From: an uncultured Granulosicoccaceae bacterium
GTDB lineage: Bacteria > Pseudomonadota > Gammaproteobacteria > Granulosicoccales > Granulosicoccaceae
Length of the DNA: 64,000 nucleotides
Assembly (NCBI GenBank): GCA_937930305.1
Contig: CALGLE010000019.1
Coordinates: 1 to 64,000, forward strand
Direction of reading: 5' to 3'
The notes beneath the pieces were generated by a model. That model was not told the origin of the DNA, ran no database searches, and worked only from the letters and a program-made list of their open reading frames with translations. A program made the position numbers and the translations under genes. Below are positions 28,604-38,295 of this stretch, in pieces (within the stretch, counting starts at the first letter, position 1; every line of letters begins with the position of its first letter).

Positions 28604-29071
28604 TCAAAGGCACTTAAAGTAGTCGAAGGGTTCCAAGCAATCATCACAGCGCCATTGTGCTTTACACGGTGTCGAACCAAACTGACTGACTTTGGTGACC
28701 GTCGTCGCGTGACAATTCGGGCAACGTTCCGGCACACCGGTTTGGCGTGGGGGTGCGATGCCATAATCTTCTAGACGCGCTTTGCCCTTCTCTGACAACC
28801 AATCGGTTGTCCAAGGGGGTGCAATTTTCGTAACGAGTTCAACACTAACCACACCCCTTTTCTCTAAAGCCAGCTTAATGTCTTCGGCTATTACAGCCAT
28901 GGCAGGGCAGCCTGAATAAGTGGGCGTGATGGTCACCGTGACGGATTCATTTGCACAGACCACGTCCCGCACCACTCCCAAGTCCACGATGGATATAACA
29001 GGAATTTCAGGATCTGGAACCCCCTCTAACCATGTCCAAACCTGGTCAGCAGTTATAGACTCCGGGCTCAC
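28604..29071 (-). CDS. paaD: Phenylacetyl-CoA epoxidase assembly protein PaaD
   Basis: A 155-residue MIP18/DUF59-family protein thought to help iron-sulfur cluster or metal assembly of the epoxidase complex. The DUF59 part (about 5-100) includes GVPDPEIPVISIVDLGVV and TYSGCPAMAVI. The C-terminal tail has a cysteine-rich, rubredoxin-like stretch (CPNC, CKAQWRCDDC) expected to bind metal. ATG overlaps the paaC stop codon by four bases. Confidence 0.9.
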   Translation of the reverse strand: MSPESITADQVWTWLEGVPDPEIPVISIVDLGVVRDVVCANESVTVTITPTYSGCPAMAVIAEDIKLALEKRGVVSVELVTKIAPPWTTDWLSEKGKARLEDYGIAPPRQTGVPERCPNCHATTVTKVSQFGSTPCKAQWRCDDCLEPFDYFKCL

Positions 29072-29835
29072 CAGGTGGCCCCTGGGAAGGATCTCTGCAG
29101 AACCTGCATGGTTGCCAGCATGTGCCCTAAATGTTCGGTGTGCCGAATTCCATCCCGGCCCCCTCGTTGTGCAAAGTCGCTGTTAGGTTTAGTCAATGTG
29201 GCCTCGCTCAATACCGATTCCACCTGGTCGATCCACGTTTGTCGTATGGATGAAGGTAACGGTGCGATGCCGGCCGTGTTTATGGCTTCATCAACCGCAT
29301 CATCACAGAACATCTCACCCGCATACGGCCAACAAAAATCCACCGCCGCTTGCATATACGCATGGCTTTCTTCAGTGCCATCGCCCAAAGAAATCACGGT
29401 TTCAGATGAACGTTCCCAGTGATACAACGCTTCCTTTAGAGATTTCGCCGAGATATCAGCGACCTGTTGATTGCTGGACGTTTGTAGCTCAGTTAACCAA
29501 GGCACTTGAAACGCATCAAACAAACATTGGCGCATAATGGCCTGACCAAAGTTCCCATTGGGTACTTCCAGCAACAACAAGTTTCGAAAATCGTAGGCAT
29601 CCCGAAGGAAAGCCAGATCATTTGCACTTTTTCCTTCACCCTGAACTTCTGCAGCATAGGCTAACCACAGTTGCGTTTGTCCAATCAAGTCGAGTGCCGT
29701 ATTGGCCAAGGCGATGTCTTCTTCTAGCACTGGCCCCACGCCACACCACTGTGATGTGCGATGCCCTAGCACTAAAGCGTTGTCACCTTGTCGCAATAAA
29801 AATTGGAACAAAGCCTCGTTTGCCGTCATCATCAC
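29068..29835 (-). CDS. paaC: Phenylacetyl-CoA epoxidase structural subunit PaaC
   Basis: A ferritin-like protein (255 residues) that pairs with PaaA as the non-catalytic structural subunit of the epoxidase. Recognised by LGHRTSQWCGVGPVLEEDIALANTALDLIGQ and the C-terminal RHTEHLGHMLATMQVLQRSFPGA. The N-terminus allows several neighbouring ATG codons at 29827-29835. It overlaps both paaB and paaD by four bases, consistent with coupled translation of the complex. Confidence 0.93.
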   Translation of the reverse strand: MMMTANEALFQFLLRQGDNALVLGHRTSQWCGVGPVLEEDIALANTALDLIGQTQLWLAYAAEVQGEGKSANDLAFLRDAYDFRNLLLLEVPNGNFGQAIMRQCLFDAFQVPWLTELQTSSNQQVADISAKSLKEALYHWERSSETVISLGDGTEESHAYMQAAVDFCWPYAGEMFCDDAVDEAINTAGIAPLPSSIRQTWIDQVESVLSEATLTKPNSDFAQRGGRDGIRHTEHLGHMLATMQVLQRSFPGATW

Positions 29836-30122
29836 ATCTTGCCCACTTCATCGGGAATGTCGTAAAACGTGGGGTGGCGATAAATTTTGTCCTTGGCAGG
29901 GTCATACAGCGGACCTTTATCCGATGGACTGGAGGCCGAAATATGTTTCGCTTCCACCACCCACAAACTCACCCCTTCATTGCGACGGGTATACACGTCG
30001 CGTGCATTTTTAATGGCTCGTTCGGCGTCCGGTGCATGTAAAGACCCCACATGCCGGTGGCTCATCCCATGTTGGCCTCGAATGAATATTTCCCATAGCG
30101 GCCATTCGTTAGATGCACTCAT
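29832..30122 (-). CDS. paaB: Phenylacetyl-CoA epoxidase subunit PaaB
   Basis: A 96-residue subunit of the epoxidase, normal for PaaB. Recognised by WPLWEIFIRGQHGMSHRHVGSLHAPDAE and the stretch NARDVYTRRNEGVSLWVVEAKHI. It bridges PaaAC units in the complex; it has no catalytic metal site. It begins three bases after the paaA stop codon. Confidence 0.94.
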   Translation of the reverse strand: MSASNEWPLWEIFIRGQHGMSHRHVGSLHAPDAERAIKNARDVYTRRNEGVSLWVVEAKHISASSPSDKGPLYDPAKDKIYRHPTFYDIPDEVGKM

Positions 30123-30125
30123 TGT

Positions 30126-31091
30126 TTATCCCACGGCCACTTGTTTTTTTGCCGAGCGTTTATTGGCGTGCGCCATCATGCCTTCTCGAACCCAAGCCCC
30201 ATCGTCCCATGCCTTAATGCGAGCATTTAAGCGCTCTTCATTGCACGGCCCATTGCCGTTGATGACTTGATGAAACTCTTCCCAATCCGGTTCAGAGAAC
30301 CGATAGTGGCCGGTATCGGAATCCAGCGACAACTGGTCATCTGGAATAGTGAGCCCTAAATACTCAGCTTGCGGCACAGTTTCATCCACAAATTTTTGTC
30401 GCAGCTCATCGTTGGAATTCATTTTTATTTTCCATGCCATCGACTGGGCGGAATGCACACTGTCTTTGTCTGAAGGACCAAACATCATCAGTGCCGGGTA
30501 CCAGAATCGATTCAATGCATCTTGCGCCATGCGCTTTTGTTCGCCGCTGCCGTTGGACATCGTCATCATGATGTGAAAGCCCTGACGCTGATGAAAGCTT
30601 TCCTCTTTACAAATTCGAACCATAGCTCGCGCATAGGGGCCATAACTGGTGCGTTGCAAAGGCACTTGATTCATAATCGCTGCCCCATCCACTAACCAGC
30701 CCACAGCGCCCATATCAGCCCAAGTTAATGTGGGATAATTAAAAATAGAGGAGTACTTCATCTTACCGTTGTGCAGCATCTCGAACATCTCATCGCGCGT
30801 GATGCCCAGCGTTTCAGCCGCGCAATACAAATACAAACCGTGCCCAGCTTCGTCTTGTACTTTGGCTAATAAATTGGCTTTGCGTTCGAGTGTGGGCGCG
30901 CGTGTTATCCAATTCCCTTCGGGTAACTGACCCACAATTTCAGAGTGCGCATGCTGGCCAATTTGGCGAATCAAGCTGCGCCGGTAGGCATCGGGCATCC
31001 AATCTTTGGGCTCTATTTTTTCGCCACGATCGATGCGCGCTTGGAATGCAATTTCCTGCTCGGATAATTCGGTGTTTTCTGTTGAAGCCAC
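30126..31091 (-). CDS. paaA: Phenylacetyl-CoA epoxidase catalytic subunit PaaA
   Basis: The diiron monooxygenase subunit that converts phenylacetyl-CoA to the 1,2-epoxide with O2. The 321-residue protein is of ferritin-like fold; the metal-binding helices are seen in [20 protein letters not shown] and [17 protein letters not shown], each giving a Glu and an ExxH-type histidine. It is the first gene of paaABCDE-I-K-Z-X. The promoter with its inverted repeat is about 70 bp upstream. Confidence 0.95.
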   Translation of the reverse strand: MASTENTELSEQEIAFQARIDRGEKIEPKDWMPDAYRRSLIRQIGQHAHSEIVGQLPEGNWITRAPTLERKANLLAKVQDEAGHGLYLYCAAETLGITRDEMFEMLHNGKMKYSSIFNYPTLTWADMGAVGWLVDGAAIMNQVPLQRTSYGPYARAMVRICKEESFHQRQGFHIMMTMSNGSGEQKRMAQDALNRFWYPALMMFGPSDKDSVHSAQSMAWKIKMNSNDELRQKFVDETVPQAEYLGLTIPDDQLSLDSDTGHYRFSEPDWEEFHQVINGNGPCNEERLNARIKAWDDGAWVREGMMAHANKRSAKKQVAVG

Positions 31092-31161
31092 AATTCACCC
31101 TCTTTCTGCTCGGTGAGCAACGGTGCAAGCCAACTGTTAGGAGTGTAGCTTGCCCCTTTAT

Positions 31162-31197
31162 GTTACAAAATATAGCCCATGAATGCAATTTTGTAAC
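31162..31197 (-). promoter_or_regulatory. paaA promoter with overlapping inverted repeat (probable PaaX operator)
   Basis: On the minus strand TTACAA (31196-31191), a 16-bp gap and TATATT (31174-31169) form a sigma-70-like promoter towards paaA. Two perfect 10-bp arms, GTTACAAAAT (31162-31171) and ATTTTGTAAC (31188-31197), 16 bp apart, each cover one promoter element. The position fits repression by the PaaX gene of the same operon. The repeat also touches the 3' end of putA. Confidence 0.65.
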
Positions 31198-31198
31198 G

Positions 31199-34100
31199 CT
31201 ATTGACCAGATTCGCCCGCCAAAAGATGCGCATTGCCGCCTGCCGCGGTGGTATCAATACATAAATGTCTTTCAATCAAACAGAACTCCGCCATTTCATC
31301 GGTCGCTATCAAAGGCAGCAGCGCACCGTCTCGCTTTGCCAAAGCTTGCCGAGTTTCCATCAATGCATCCTGAGTTGACCACAAGGCCACGGCGGAAAAA
31401 CCCCGCAATTCAAACAGAGCCTGAGTGGCCAAACGCCCAGCAACGCAATTCTCTTCGTTTAAGCCCGGCGCCACACCCACCGCGTTACACCCACACGCCT
31501 TAACTTTAAGCATCTGTTGCTTCGCATCTTCTGCACTGGGCCCCAAACAAAGCACGGTTCCTCTTGGAAAACTTGACCAACGGTTCGACTCACCGGTTGG
31601 TCCTGGCATATCGATCGATTCCAGGGCTTTATGCGTGTTAGTGCTTGCAGCGTTGAGTAACACTTGCACTTGATCAGCATCCACTTCACTGATCGCCTCG
31701 TTGGCCGTTTCGAGTTCATGACAGGGCAATGTATTGGATTTAAAACGTCGCACGTAGTGCGGCCCACCGGCTTTTGGCCCAGTCCCCGATAAGCCTTCAC
31801 CCCCAAACGGTTGAGTACCAACCACTGCACCAATTTGGTTTCGATTAACGTAGAGATTGCCCACATTTAGTTGACTGGAAATTTGTTGCACCCGATCATC
31901 AATGCGCGTGTGCAAACCGAAGGTCAGTCCGTATTCACTGGCGTTGATGGCATGAACAATTGCATCGATATCACTAGCTTCAAATTGAGCCACGTGCAAC
32001 ACGGGCCCAAAGATCTCTTTCTCTAAACTTTCAATTCCTTCGACTTGAATGACTGCAGGACCGACGAAATGCCCCGAAGCTGGCGCATTCATCTGTTTCA
32101 ACAAACGCCCTTCGGCAATGGCCGCATCAATGTAATTCACGATATGGCGCTGTGCAGCCTCGTTAATGATTGGGCCCACATCGGTATCCATCTGCCAAGA
32201 ATCACTGACCTGCAATTCGTCCATAGCACCCAATAACATCGTCATAAATTCTTCGCTGACATCACGTTGAACGTAGAGCATGCGCAGCGCAGAGCAGCGC
32301 TGACCGCAAGAACGAAACGCTGAGTCGATGACATCTTTCACCGCTTGCTCTGCCAGGGCACTGGAATCCACAATCATGGCGTTAAGCCCGCCCGTTTCCG
32401 CGATAAACATAGAATCTGGCGCTAAGGTGGCCGCGGAATTTCTGTAAATCGTTTGCGCCACATGTGTGGATCCCGTAAAAGCGATGCCATGGACTCGAGG
32501 ATCGGTAGTGATTGTTTGCCCAACCGATGGACCGTCCCCAGGTAACAGTTGCAAAGCGGTACGGGGCACCCCGGCTTCATGCAATAAGCGGGTGCCAATA
32601 GAGGCAACAATGGGCGTAGGTTCAGCCGGTTTTGCTAAAACCGCATTGCCTGCCGACAGGGCCGCTGAAATTTGTCCACTAAAAATAGCGAGAGGAAAAT
32701 TCCAGGGTGAAATACACGTGATTACGCCTCGTGGCCTCAGCTGGTCTTGTCGCAAACCTTCGGCGGCATAAAATCGTAAGAAGTCCACCGCTTCTCGTAT
32801 CTCGGCAATCGCATCTAGAGCCGTTTTTCCAGCCTCCCGTGACAACGCAGCAAACAACTCGCCCGCGTGTGCCTCGTACAATAGCGCCGCCCTAAGTAAG
32901 ATTTTTTGCCGATCAATGTCACTGACGTCAGTCCACGGTGTTGCGTTTTCTAATGCCAACTCCAATTGCGCCGCTGTGGTCAACGACACGGTGCCAACTC
33001 GCTCAGTAGGATCATTGGGGTTGGTAATCGCGGTGGCCGTTTCATTTTGACTCGATGCGGCCAACATGGGCTGAACCGACCACTCATGGTGCTTAAAAGC
33101 ATCGCGTTGCTGATGAAAGTGATTCAGGTCATCGTAGAAATCAAGGTCCCAACCCGCCGAGTTTTCTCTCATCGGTTGATACAGATTCGCAGGTTTTATA
33201 ATTAACTGATGCGTGCTATCAACGGATTCAGCCACCAAGGTAAAGGGGTCTTGGGTGATGGATTCTGGGCTAATACTTTCATCCACCACTTGATTCAGAA
33301 AACTGGAATTAGCGCCGTTTTCTAACAATCTGCGAACCAAATAAGCCAGTAAATCTTGGTGGGTTCCCACGGGTGCGTATATACGGCATCGCGTGCCGTG
33401 TTCTTCCATAACCCGTTTGTGCATGACTTCACCCATGCCGTGCAAGCGCTGAAATTCGTAGGACTGATTCGGCTTCGCCATGTTTAAAATGGCACACACA
33501 GAATGCGCGTTGTGGGTGGCAAATTGTGGGTATAACCGATCAGAAAAATCCAACAGTTTACGAGCACAGCAAAGATAAGACACATCCGTAGCCTCTTTTT
33601 CCGTGAAAACTGGAAAATCGGATACCCCATCCACTTGCGCTTGTTTAATTTCCATATCCCAATAAGCACCTTTCACCAAGCGCACCATAAATTGCCGCTG
33701 TGTTTCTTCTGCTAGGGCATACAGCCATTCAATGACAGCCAATGCTCGCTTGCCATAAGCTTGCACCACGACACCAAAACCATCCCAACCCTCTAGCTCA
33801 TCCGAGCGAACTACCGCTTCAATAACATCGAGTGAAAGTTCTAACCGATTGGCCTCTTCCGCATCAATGTTTAATCCCATGTTCGCGTTCTTTGCTAATA
33901 GTGCCAAGTGTTTTACCCTTGGAACCAACTCCTGCATTACGCGTTCTTTTTGACTGACTTCATAGCGTGGGTGTAACGCCGAAAGCTTAATAGAAATACC
34001 CGGATTGTCCTGGGTGTGCTTTTGAGTCGCCTGTTGAGAAAGGGTTTCTATAGCATCACGGTAGGCGTCAAAAAACGTGCTCGCATCATTTGCGGTCATC

Positions 34101-34708
34101 GCCGCTTCGCCCAGCATGTCGTAGGAGTACGTAAACCCCAGCTGCTCTTGCCCTTTGGCGCGTTCGGTGGCCGCATCAATAGTTTGGCCCAGCACGAAGG
34201 TGTGCCCCATCTCCTGCATGGCGCGTTTAACCGCAGTACGAATTACGGGTTCACCTAAACGCCGAACCGCGTTATGCAAAATGTTTGCAACACCTGAAGT
34301 ATCCGAATCTTGTAATACCTTGCCTGTGAACAACAGCGCCCAAGTGGATGCATTTACTAAGGAAGAACTGGATTGCCCTAAATGCGTGCCCCATTCAGAG
34401 GGCGCAATTTTGTCTTCGATCAATTCATCAATGGTTTGGTTATCTGGCACCCGAAGTAGCGCTTCGGCTAAACACATCAACGCAACGCCTTCATCCGTTG
34501 ATAGGCCATATTCGGCTAAAAACACTTCCATCAAACCATGGTTGCCATGATCTCGAACTTGAGTCACCAAGGCCGCAGCCATCTTAGAGACGGTAGACCG
34601 AGTGGTTGAATCGGGGTTGTGGATCGCTAATAAGGAATCCAAAACGGATGTTTCATCAGCACGGTGAAGCGCACGCATTCGCGCGCGAATTGATTCAAGT
34701 TGGCTCAC
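31199..34708 (-). CDS. putA: Bifunctional proline dehydrogenase / pyrroline-5-carboxylate dehydrogenase (PutA)
   Basis: Oxidises proline to glutamate in two steps with channelled intermediate; membrane-associated when reduced. The start is set at GTG 34708, preceded by GAGAGGG, giving about 1169 residues; the frame is open to TTG 34738. The proline dehydrogenase barrel spans about 130-460 (VRLVKGAYWDMEIK), the P5C dehydrogenase part about 540-960 (CISPWNFPLAIF, ETGGLNA, catalytic Cys in RSCGQRCSALR), and a further C-terminal domain to the end. The N-terminal ribbon-helix-helix of E. coli PutA is missing, so it cannot repress itself; the divergent Lrp-type gene likely regulates it. Confidence 0.93.
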   Translation of the reverse strand: MSQLESIRARMRALHRADETSVLDSLLAIHNPDSTTRSTVSKMAAALVTQVRDHGNHGLMEVFLAEYGLSTDEGVALMCLAEALLRVPDNQTIDELIEDKIAPSEWGTHLGQSSSSLVNASTWALLFTGKVLQDSDTSGVANILHNAVRRLGEPVIRTAVKRAMQEMGHTFVLGQTIDAATERAKGQEQLGFTYSYDMLGEAAMTANDASTFFDAYRDAIETLSQQATQKHTQDNPGISIKLSALHPRYEVSQKERVMQELVPRVKHLALLAKNANMGLNIDAEEANRLELSLDVIEAVVRSDELEGWDGFGVVVQAYGKRALAVIEWLYALAEETQRQFMVRLVKGAYWDMEIKQAQVDGVSDFPVFTEKEATDVSYLCCARKLLDFSDRLYPQFATHNAHSVCAILNMAKPNQSYEFQRLHGMGEVMHKRVMEEHGTRCRIYAPVGTHQDLLAYLVRRLLENGANSSFLNQVVDESISPESITQDPFTLVAESVDSTHQLIIKPANLYQPMRENSAGWDLDFYDDLNHFHQQRDAFKHHEWSVQPMLAASSQNETATAITNPNDPTERVGTVSLTTAAQLELALENATPWTDVSDIDRQKILLRAALLYEAHAGELFAALSREAGKTALDAIAEIREAVDFLRFYAAEGLRQDQLRPRGVITCISPWNFPLAIFSGQISAALSAGNAVLAKPAEPTPIVASIGTRLLHEAGVPRTALQLLPGDGPSVGQTITTDPRVHGIAFTGSTHVAQTIYRNSAATLAPDSMFIAETGGLNAMIVDSSALAEQAVKDVIDSAFRSCGQRCSALRMLYVQRDVSEEFMTMLLGAMDELQVSDSWQMDTDVGPIINEAAQRHIVNYIDAAIAEGRLLKQMNAPASGHFVGPAVIQVEGIESLEKEIFGPVLHVAQFEASDIDAIVHAINASEYGLTFGLHTRIDDRVQQISSQLNVGNLYVNRNQIGAVVGTQPFGGEGLSGTGPKAGGPHYVRRFKSNTLPCHELETANEAISEVDADQVQVLLNAASTNTHKALESIDMPGPTGESNRWSSFPRGTVLCLGPSAEDAKQQMLKVKACGCNAVGVAPGLNEENCVAGRLATQALFELRGFSAVALWSTQDALMETRQALAKRDGALLPLIATDEMAEFCLIERHLCIDTTAAGGNAHLLAGESGQ

Positions 34709-34843
34709 AATGGCTGCCCTCTCTAATGTGGCGGTCAATAGCGTTCGTGTGAAGAATAGCGGTTATGAGAAAGCGTTATTTCCTTATTGAGCACATTATT
34801 AGTAAACTACGCCCTGTATTTAGCTCAAATATCAGGCTTTAAT

Positions 34844-35314
34844 ATGGCTAAACTAGAGAAAGACGGCCATCTAGACGAATTTGACCGAAAAATCCTCACC
34901 CTTTTGTCGAAAGACGGCCGAATGCCGGTAACCGATTTGGCAAAAAACTTAGGCCTATCGAAAAGCCCCTGTGCGGTTCGATTGAAGCGATTGATAAATG
35001 ATGGCTTCATCCTTGGCTTTAAAGCCATATTGAATCCGGTAAAACTGGATTTAAATCATGTCGCGTTTGTTGAGGTGAAGTTAAACGACACAAAAGAATC
35101 CGCGCTACAAGCTTTTAATGAAGCGGTGGCCGGTGTTCCCGAAATTGAACAGTGCCACATGATTGCTGGCGCATTCGATTACTTATTAAAAGTGCGCACA
35201 AAAGACATTGAAAACTATCGCCAAGTATTGGGCGAGAGTATCAGCGGTCTGCCGCATGTTGCCAGTTCATCAACTTATGTATCGATGGAGTCGGTTAAAG
35301 ATGGAGTCAGTTAA
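34844..35314 (+). CDS. Lrp/AsnC-family transcriptional regulator, probably of putA
   Basis: A 156-residue regulator from ATG 34844. Residues about 8-60 are the HTH domain (DEFDRKILTLLSKDGRMPVTDLAKNLGLSKSPCAVRLKRL), and about 70-150 form the RAM ligand-binding domain (VAFVEVKLNDTKESALQAF). In several proteobacteria an Lrp-like activator (PutR, BkdR-like) next to putA responds to proline. The gene is divergent from a PutA that lacks its own DNA-binding domain, which supports that role here. Confidence 0.85.
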   Translation: MAKLEKDGHLDEFDRKILTLLSKDGRMPVTDLAKNLGLSKSPCAVRLKRLINDGFILGFKAILNPVKLDLNHVAFVEVKLNDTKESALQAFNEAVAGVPEIEQCHMIAGAFDYLLKVRTKDIENYRQVLGESISGLPHVASSSTYVSMESVKDGVS

Positions 35315-35483
35315 TAACGCCGCAGCTTAACTCTATTCAACGCATCGATTTCCAGGGATGTCACATTGAGGATACGAACGGCTGATTTGGTCGTGCACAA
35401 ACAACCTGTCAGCAGCCAACCGTTACGTTGTCCAAGCATTTATACTCCATGGAAACTAGGTAACTGCCGTAAAGAGCACCACT

Positions 35484-36368
35484 ATGCCCATGGATTCCGA
35501 TTGGATGGTTTGGCACCAAAATCCTCGCCAACCACGCTATACCCCCCCTGCTGGAGCGGTTGATGCGCACTGCCATATTTTTGGGCCAGAAGAGATTTTC
35601 CCGTACGCGCCCGAAAGAAAATACACCCCTTGCACTGGTTCGAAAGACGATCTGTTTGCTTTGCGCGATAGCTTAGGGTTCACTCGTAACGTTATCGTGC
35701 AGGCGTCGTGTCATGGCCGTGATAACGCTGCGTTGTTGGATGGATTAGAAAGTGCCGGCGACTTAGCACGCGGCATTGCCGTGGTTGACGACACTATTTC
35801 CACCGAAGAACTATCGCTTATGCACAACGCTGGCGTGCGTGGTGTTCGTTTTAATTTTGTTCGTCGATTAGTCGACCCGAAACCGCACGCCTACTACGAA
35901 CGCATTGTTGAAAAGATAGCCTCTTTGGGTTGGCACATCATCGTCTACATTGAAGCCGCTGATTTTGCAGAGCAACTGCCCTTTTTAAATAGTCTTCCCG
36001 TCACCGTGGTTTTCGATCACATGGCACGACCTAATGTTGCAAACGGTGTATCTCATCCAGATTTTTCGCAGTTTGAAGAAGTCATGGCGAATGAGCAGTA
36101 TTGGACAAAAGTGTCCTGCCCTGAACGTTTAACGCAACAAGGCGGCAACCATCAAAACTACGCGGACGTATTACCTTTTATGAAGCGATTAGTCGATGCA
36201 TTCCCCGATCGCGTGCTTTGGGGAACCGACTGGCCGCATCCCAACATGAAATCTCACATGCCCGATGACGGACAATTGGTGGAACTGATTCCGCTCATTG
36301 CGGATACGGTAGATAAAAGACGCAAATTGTTGGTGGATAATCCAATGCGCTTGTATTGGAATGATTAA
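35484..36368 (+). CDS. ligI: 2-Pyrone-4,6-dicarboxylate hydrolase (LigI)
   Basis: A metal-assisted amidohydrolase-fold enzyme (294 residues) that opens the lactone 2-pyrone-4,6-dicarboxylate to 4-oxalomesaconate in protocatechuate 4,5-cleavage. The family run VDAHCHIFGPEEIFPYAPERK (HxH near residue 30) and the C-terminal VLWGTDWPHPNM with the catalytic aspartate are close to LigI of Sphingobium. VFDHMARP gives a further conserved His. It is about 2.8 kb from ligABC, on the same strand, with two minus-strand genes between. The start has AAAGAG upstream. Confidence 0.9.
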   Translation: MPMDSDWMVWHQNPRQPRYTPPAGAVDAHCHIFGPEEIFPYAPERKYTPCTGSKDDLFALRDSLGFTRNVIVQASCHGRDNAALLDGLESAGDLARGIAVVDDTISTEELSLMHNAGVRGVRFNFVRRLVDPKPHAYYERIVEKIASLGWHIIVYIEAADFAEQLPFLNSLPVTVVFDHMARPNVANGVSHPDFSQFEEVMANEQYWTKVSCPERLTQQGGNHQNYADVLPFMKRLVDAFPDRVLWGTDWPHPNMKSHMPDDGQLVELIPLIADTVDKRRKLLVDNPMRLYWND

Positions 36369-36414
36369 CGAGCCCAAGCTGCCTAAAGGCAATGGCAAGA
36401 CTCGAAATTTGCGC

Positions 36415-37071
36415 TTATGAAGATTGTTTAGGCCTGAATAGCTGAATGTATTCACCCTTTGCAGCTTGAATTCGCCTGGGTATCCAGAAAAACGAACGGC
36501 CGAAAATAACCCATTCGCCCGCGTACCCAATCACACGCAAGCCTTTTTTACGCACACTGTTTACAAACGCCCGATTTGATATGTCTGTGGTGGTAATGAC
36601 TGTGTCAACCTCACCACATTTGAAATGCGATAATCCGTGATCGATCATGCAACCGTTGATACCAGATCCACGATAACTTGGTAAAACAAATACTTTGAAT
36701 TGATAACAGCCATTTTTTGGGAGTTGAATACCAATCCCTTTGAATCGATCACTACCTCGATTGTAAATGGGATCAACCCGGTCAGTGGCGAAGAAAGATA
36801 AACCCACTAACTGGTCATCGACGAAAGCACCAATTGCCACCAATCCATCGTTTATCATGGCCTCAACAGTTTGATGAGTCACACTAAATTGCTCATCATG
36901 CGCTGTTGCTAACAAAGCGTCTGCTAAAATAACCCGGCAGCAACAGGCAGGATTTTGTTGCGGTGATTCAGTCACTCCGCTGGCGGGGATGCTTTGCGAT
37001 AACACATAGGTGACGTCAAAAGAGAGTCGTCGCGACAATCGCTGATACAGTTTGGCTATCCCAGGTGGCAT
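36415..37071 (-). CDS. GNAT-like N-acetyltransferase
   Basis: A 218-residue protein with a GNAT core in its second half: VFVLPSYRGSGINGCMIDHGLSHF is the acetyl-CoA-binding loop (related to R/QxxGxG/A), preceded by LVAIGAFVDDQLVGLSFFA, and followed by TDISNRAFVNSVRKKGLRVIGYAG. Substrate unknown. It lies 49 bp after pobA on the same strand and could be cotranscribed, but nothing ties it to the aromatic pathway. Confidence 0.6.
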   Translation of the reverse strand: MPPGIAKLYQRLSRRLSFDVTYVLSQSIPASGVTESPQQNPACCCRVILADALLATAHDEQFSVTHQTVEAMINDGLVAIGAFVDDQLVGLSFFATDRVDPIYNRGSDRFKGIGIQLPKNGCYQFKVFVLPSYRGSGINGCMIDHGLSHFKCGEVDTVITTTDISNRAFVNSVRKKGLRVIGYAGEWVIFGRSFFWIPRRIQAAKGEYIQLFRPKQSS

Positions 37072-37119
37072 GCAGTGGAGTTTACCATGTCGCAGATTCT
37101 AGACAGAAGAATGCATAAG

Positions 37120-38295
37120 TTAAAACGCAAGCCCAACATAGTTCTCAGCAATCATAGTTTGAGCCGCCTCTGACGACACCACATAGTCGAATTCTGCTCG
37201 CTGCATTTTTTTCTCAAACGCTTTGTGTTCGTCAAACTGGTGCATCATCGATGTCAGATACCAACTGAATCGTTCCACTTTCCAAATACGTTCCAGAGCT
37301 TCAGTTGCGTAACGTTCTAATCCATTTGAATCCCCTTTTTTCCAAGCCGACATCGCACGAGCCAAACGCCGGACATCGGCAACCGCTAAATTCAGTCCCT
37401 TAGCACCGGTGGGCGGCACGATATGCGCGGCATCACCAGCCAGAAACAATCGTCCATGCTGCATTTTTTGAGTCACAAAGGATCGCAGGGGCGCTATGGA
37501 CATCTCTAACGGTTCGCCTGTTTTCACCCCATCACCCAACGCACCTAATCGAGTTTTAAAGGCCGTCCAAAACCGCTCAATGGGCCAATCCTCAACGGTG
37601 TCGCCCGGTGCGGTTTGCACATAATAGCGGGAGCGCGTGTGCGAACGCATGGAGGCCAGCGCAAAGCCATCAACGTGATTGGCATACACCACATTGTGGG
37701 CAACCGGTGGCTCATCCACCATGACGCCTAACCAACCAAAGGGGTAAACCCGTTCAAAATTGTCTGATGGTTTACTCGGTATGGATTGCCGGGATACCCC
37801 ATAGTACCCATCACAACCTGCGATAAGTTTGGCATGTACTGTGACTTTCTCACCGTCGGGCTGAGTAAACATGGCACTGGGTGCATCGCTTTTTAGGTCC
37901 GCCAACACCGCATCCGGGCAACTCCAAAAAATACGCTGATCTCTCGACTCGCAGGCGGTGATCAAGTCAGCGGTAATTTCGGTTTGCCCATATATCGTAA
38001 CGTCATAACCGGTTAGCATTTTGATTGGCACGTTGAATTGTTCACCATCAAAGCTAAGAATCACACCGTCATGAAGAATTTTTTGGGCATCAAGACGATC
38101 GGCGCACCCGGCGTCTCGCAAAGCGTTCACGGTTCCACGTTCAAGCACACCGGCTCGAATTCGCGACAACACCCGCTCTTTGCTGCTGCGTTCAACAATG
38201 ATCGAATCAATCCCTTCAAGATGCAGTAACTGACTTAGAAGTAAGCCAGAAGGGCCTGCACCCACAATTAGGACATCAATTTTTTCATTTATCAT
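37120..38295 (-). CDS. pobA: 4-Hydroxybenzoate 3-monooxygenase (PobA)
   Basis: An FAD-dependent NADPH monooxygenase that makes protocatechuate from 4-hydroxybenzoate. The length, 391 residues, matches Pseudomonas PobA (394). Diagnostic parts are the N-terminal GAGPSGLLLSQLL, the ERSSKERVLSRIRAGVLERGTV run, DGYYGVSRQSIP and GDAAHIVPPTGAKGLNLAVADV. It overlaps the GntR regulator by four bases, and its product is the substrate of ligAB in the divergent operon. Confidence 0.93.
   Translation of the reverse strand: MINEKIDVLIVGAGPSGLLLSQLLHLEGIDSIIVERSSKERVLSRIRAGVLERGTVNALRDAGCADRLDAQKILHDGVILSFDGEQFNVPIKMLTGYDVTIYGQTEITADLITACESRDQRIFWSCPDAVLADLKSDAPSAMFTQPDGEKVTVHAKLIAGCDGYYGVSRQSIPSKPSDNFERVYPFGWLGVMVDEPPVAHNVVYANHVDGFALASMRSHTRSRYYVQTAPGDTVEDWPIERFWTAFKTRLGALGDGVKTGEPLEMSIAPLRSFVTQKMQHGRLFLAGDAAHIVPPTGAKGLNLAVADVRRLARAMSAWKKGDSNGLERYATEALERIWKVERFSWYLTSMMHQFDEHKAFEKKMQRAEFDYVVSSEAAQTMIAENYVGLAF

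Noticed and set aside
36380-36391. Hairpin TGCCTAAAGGCA as terminator between ligI and the GNAT gene
   Set aside because: Only four base pairs, too weak to call.
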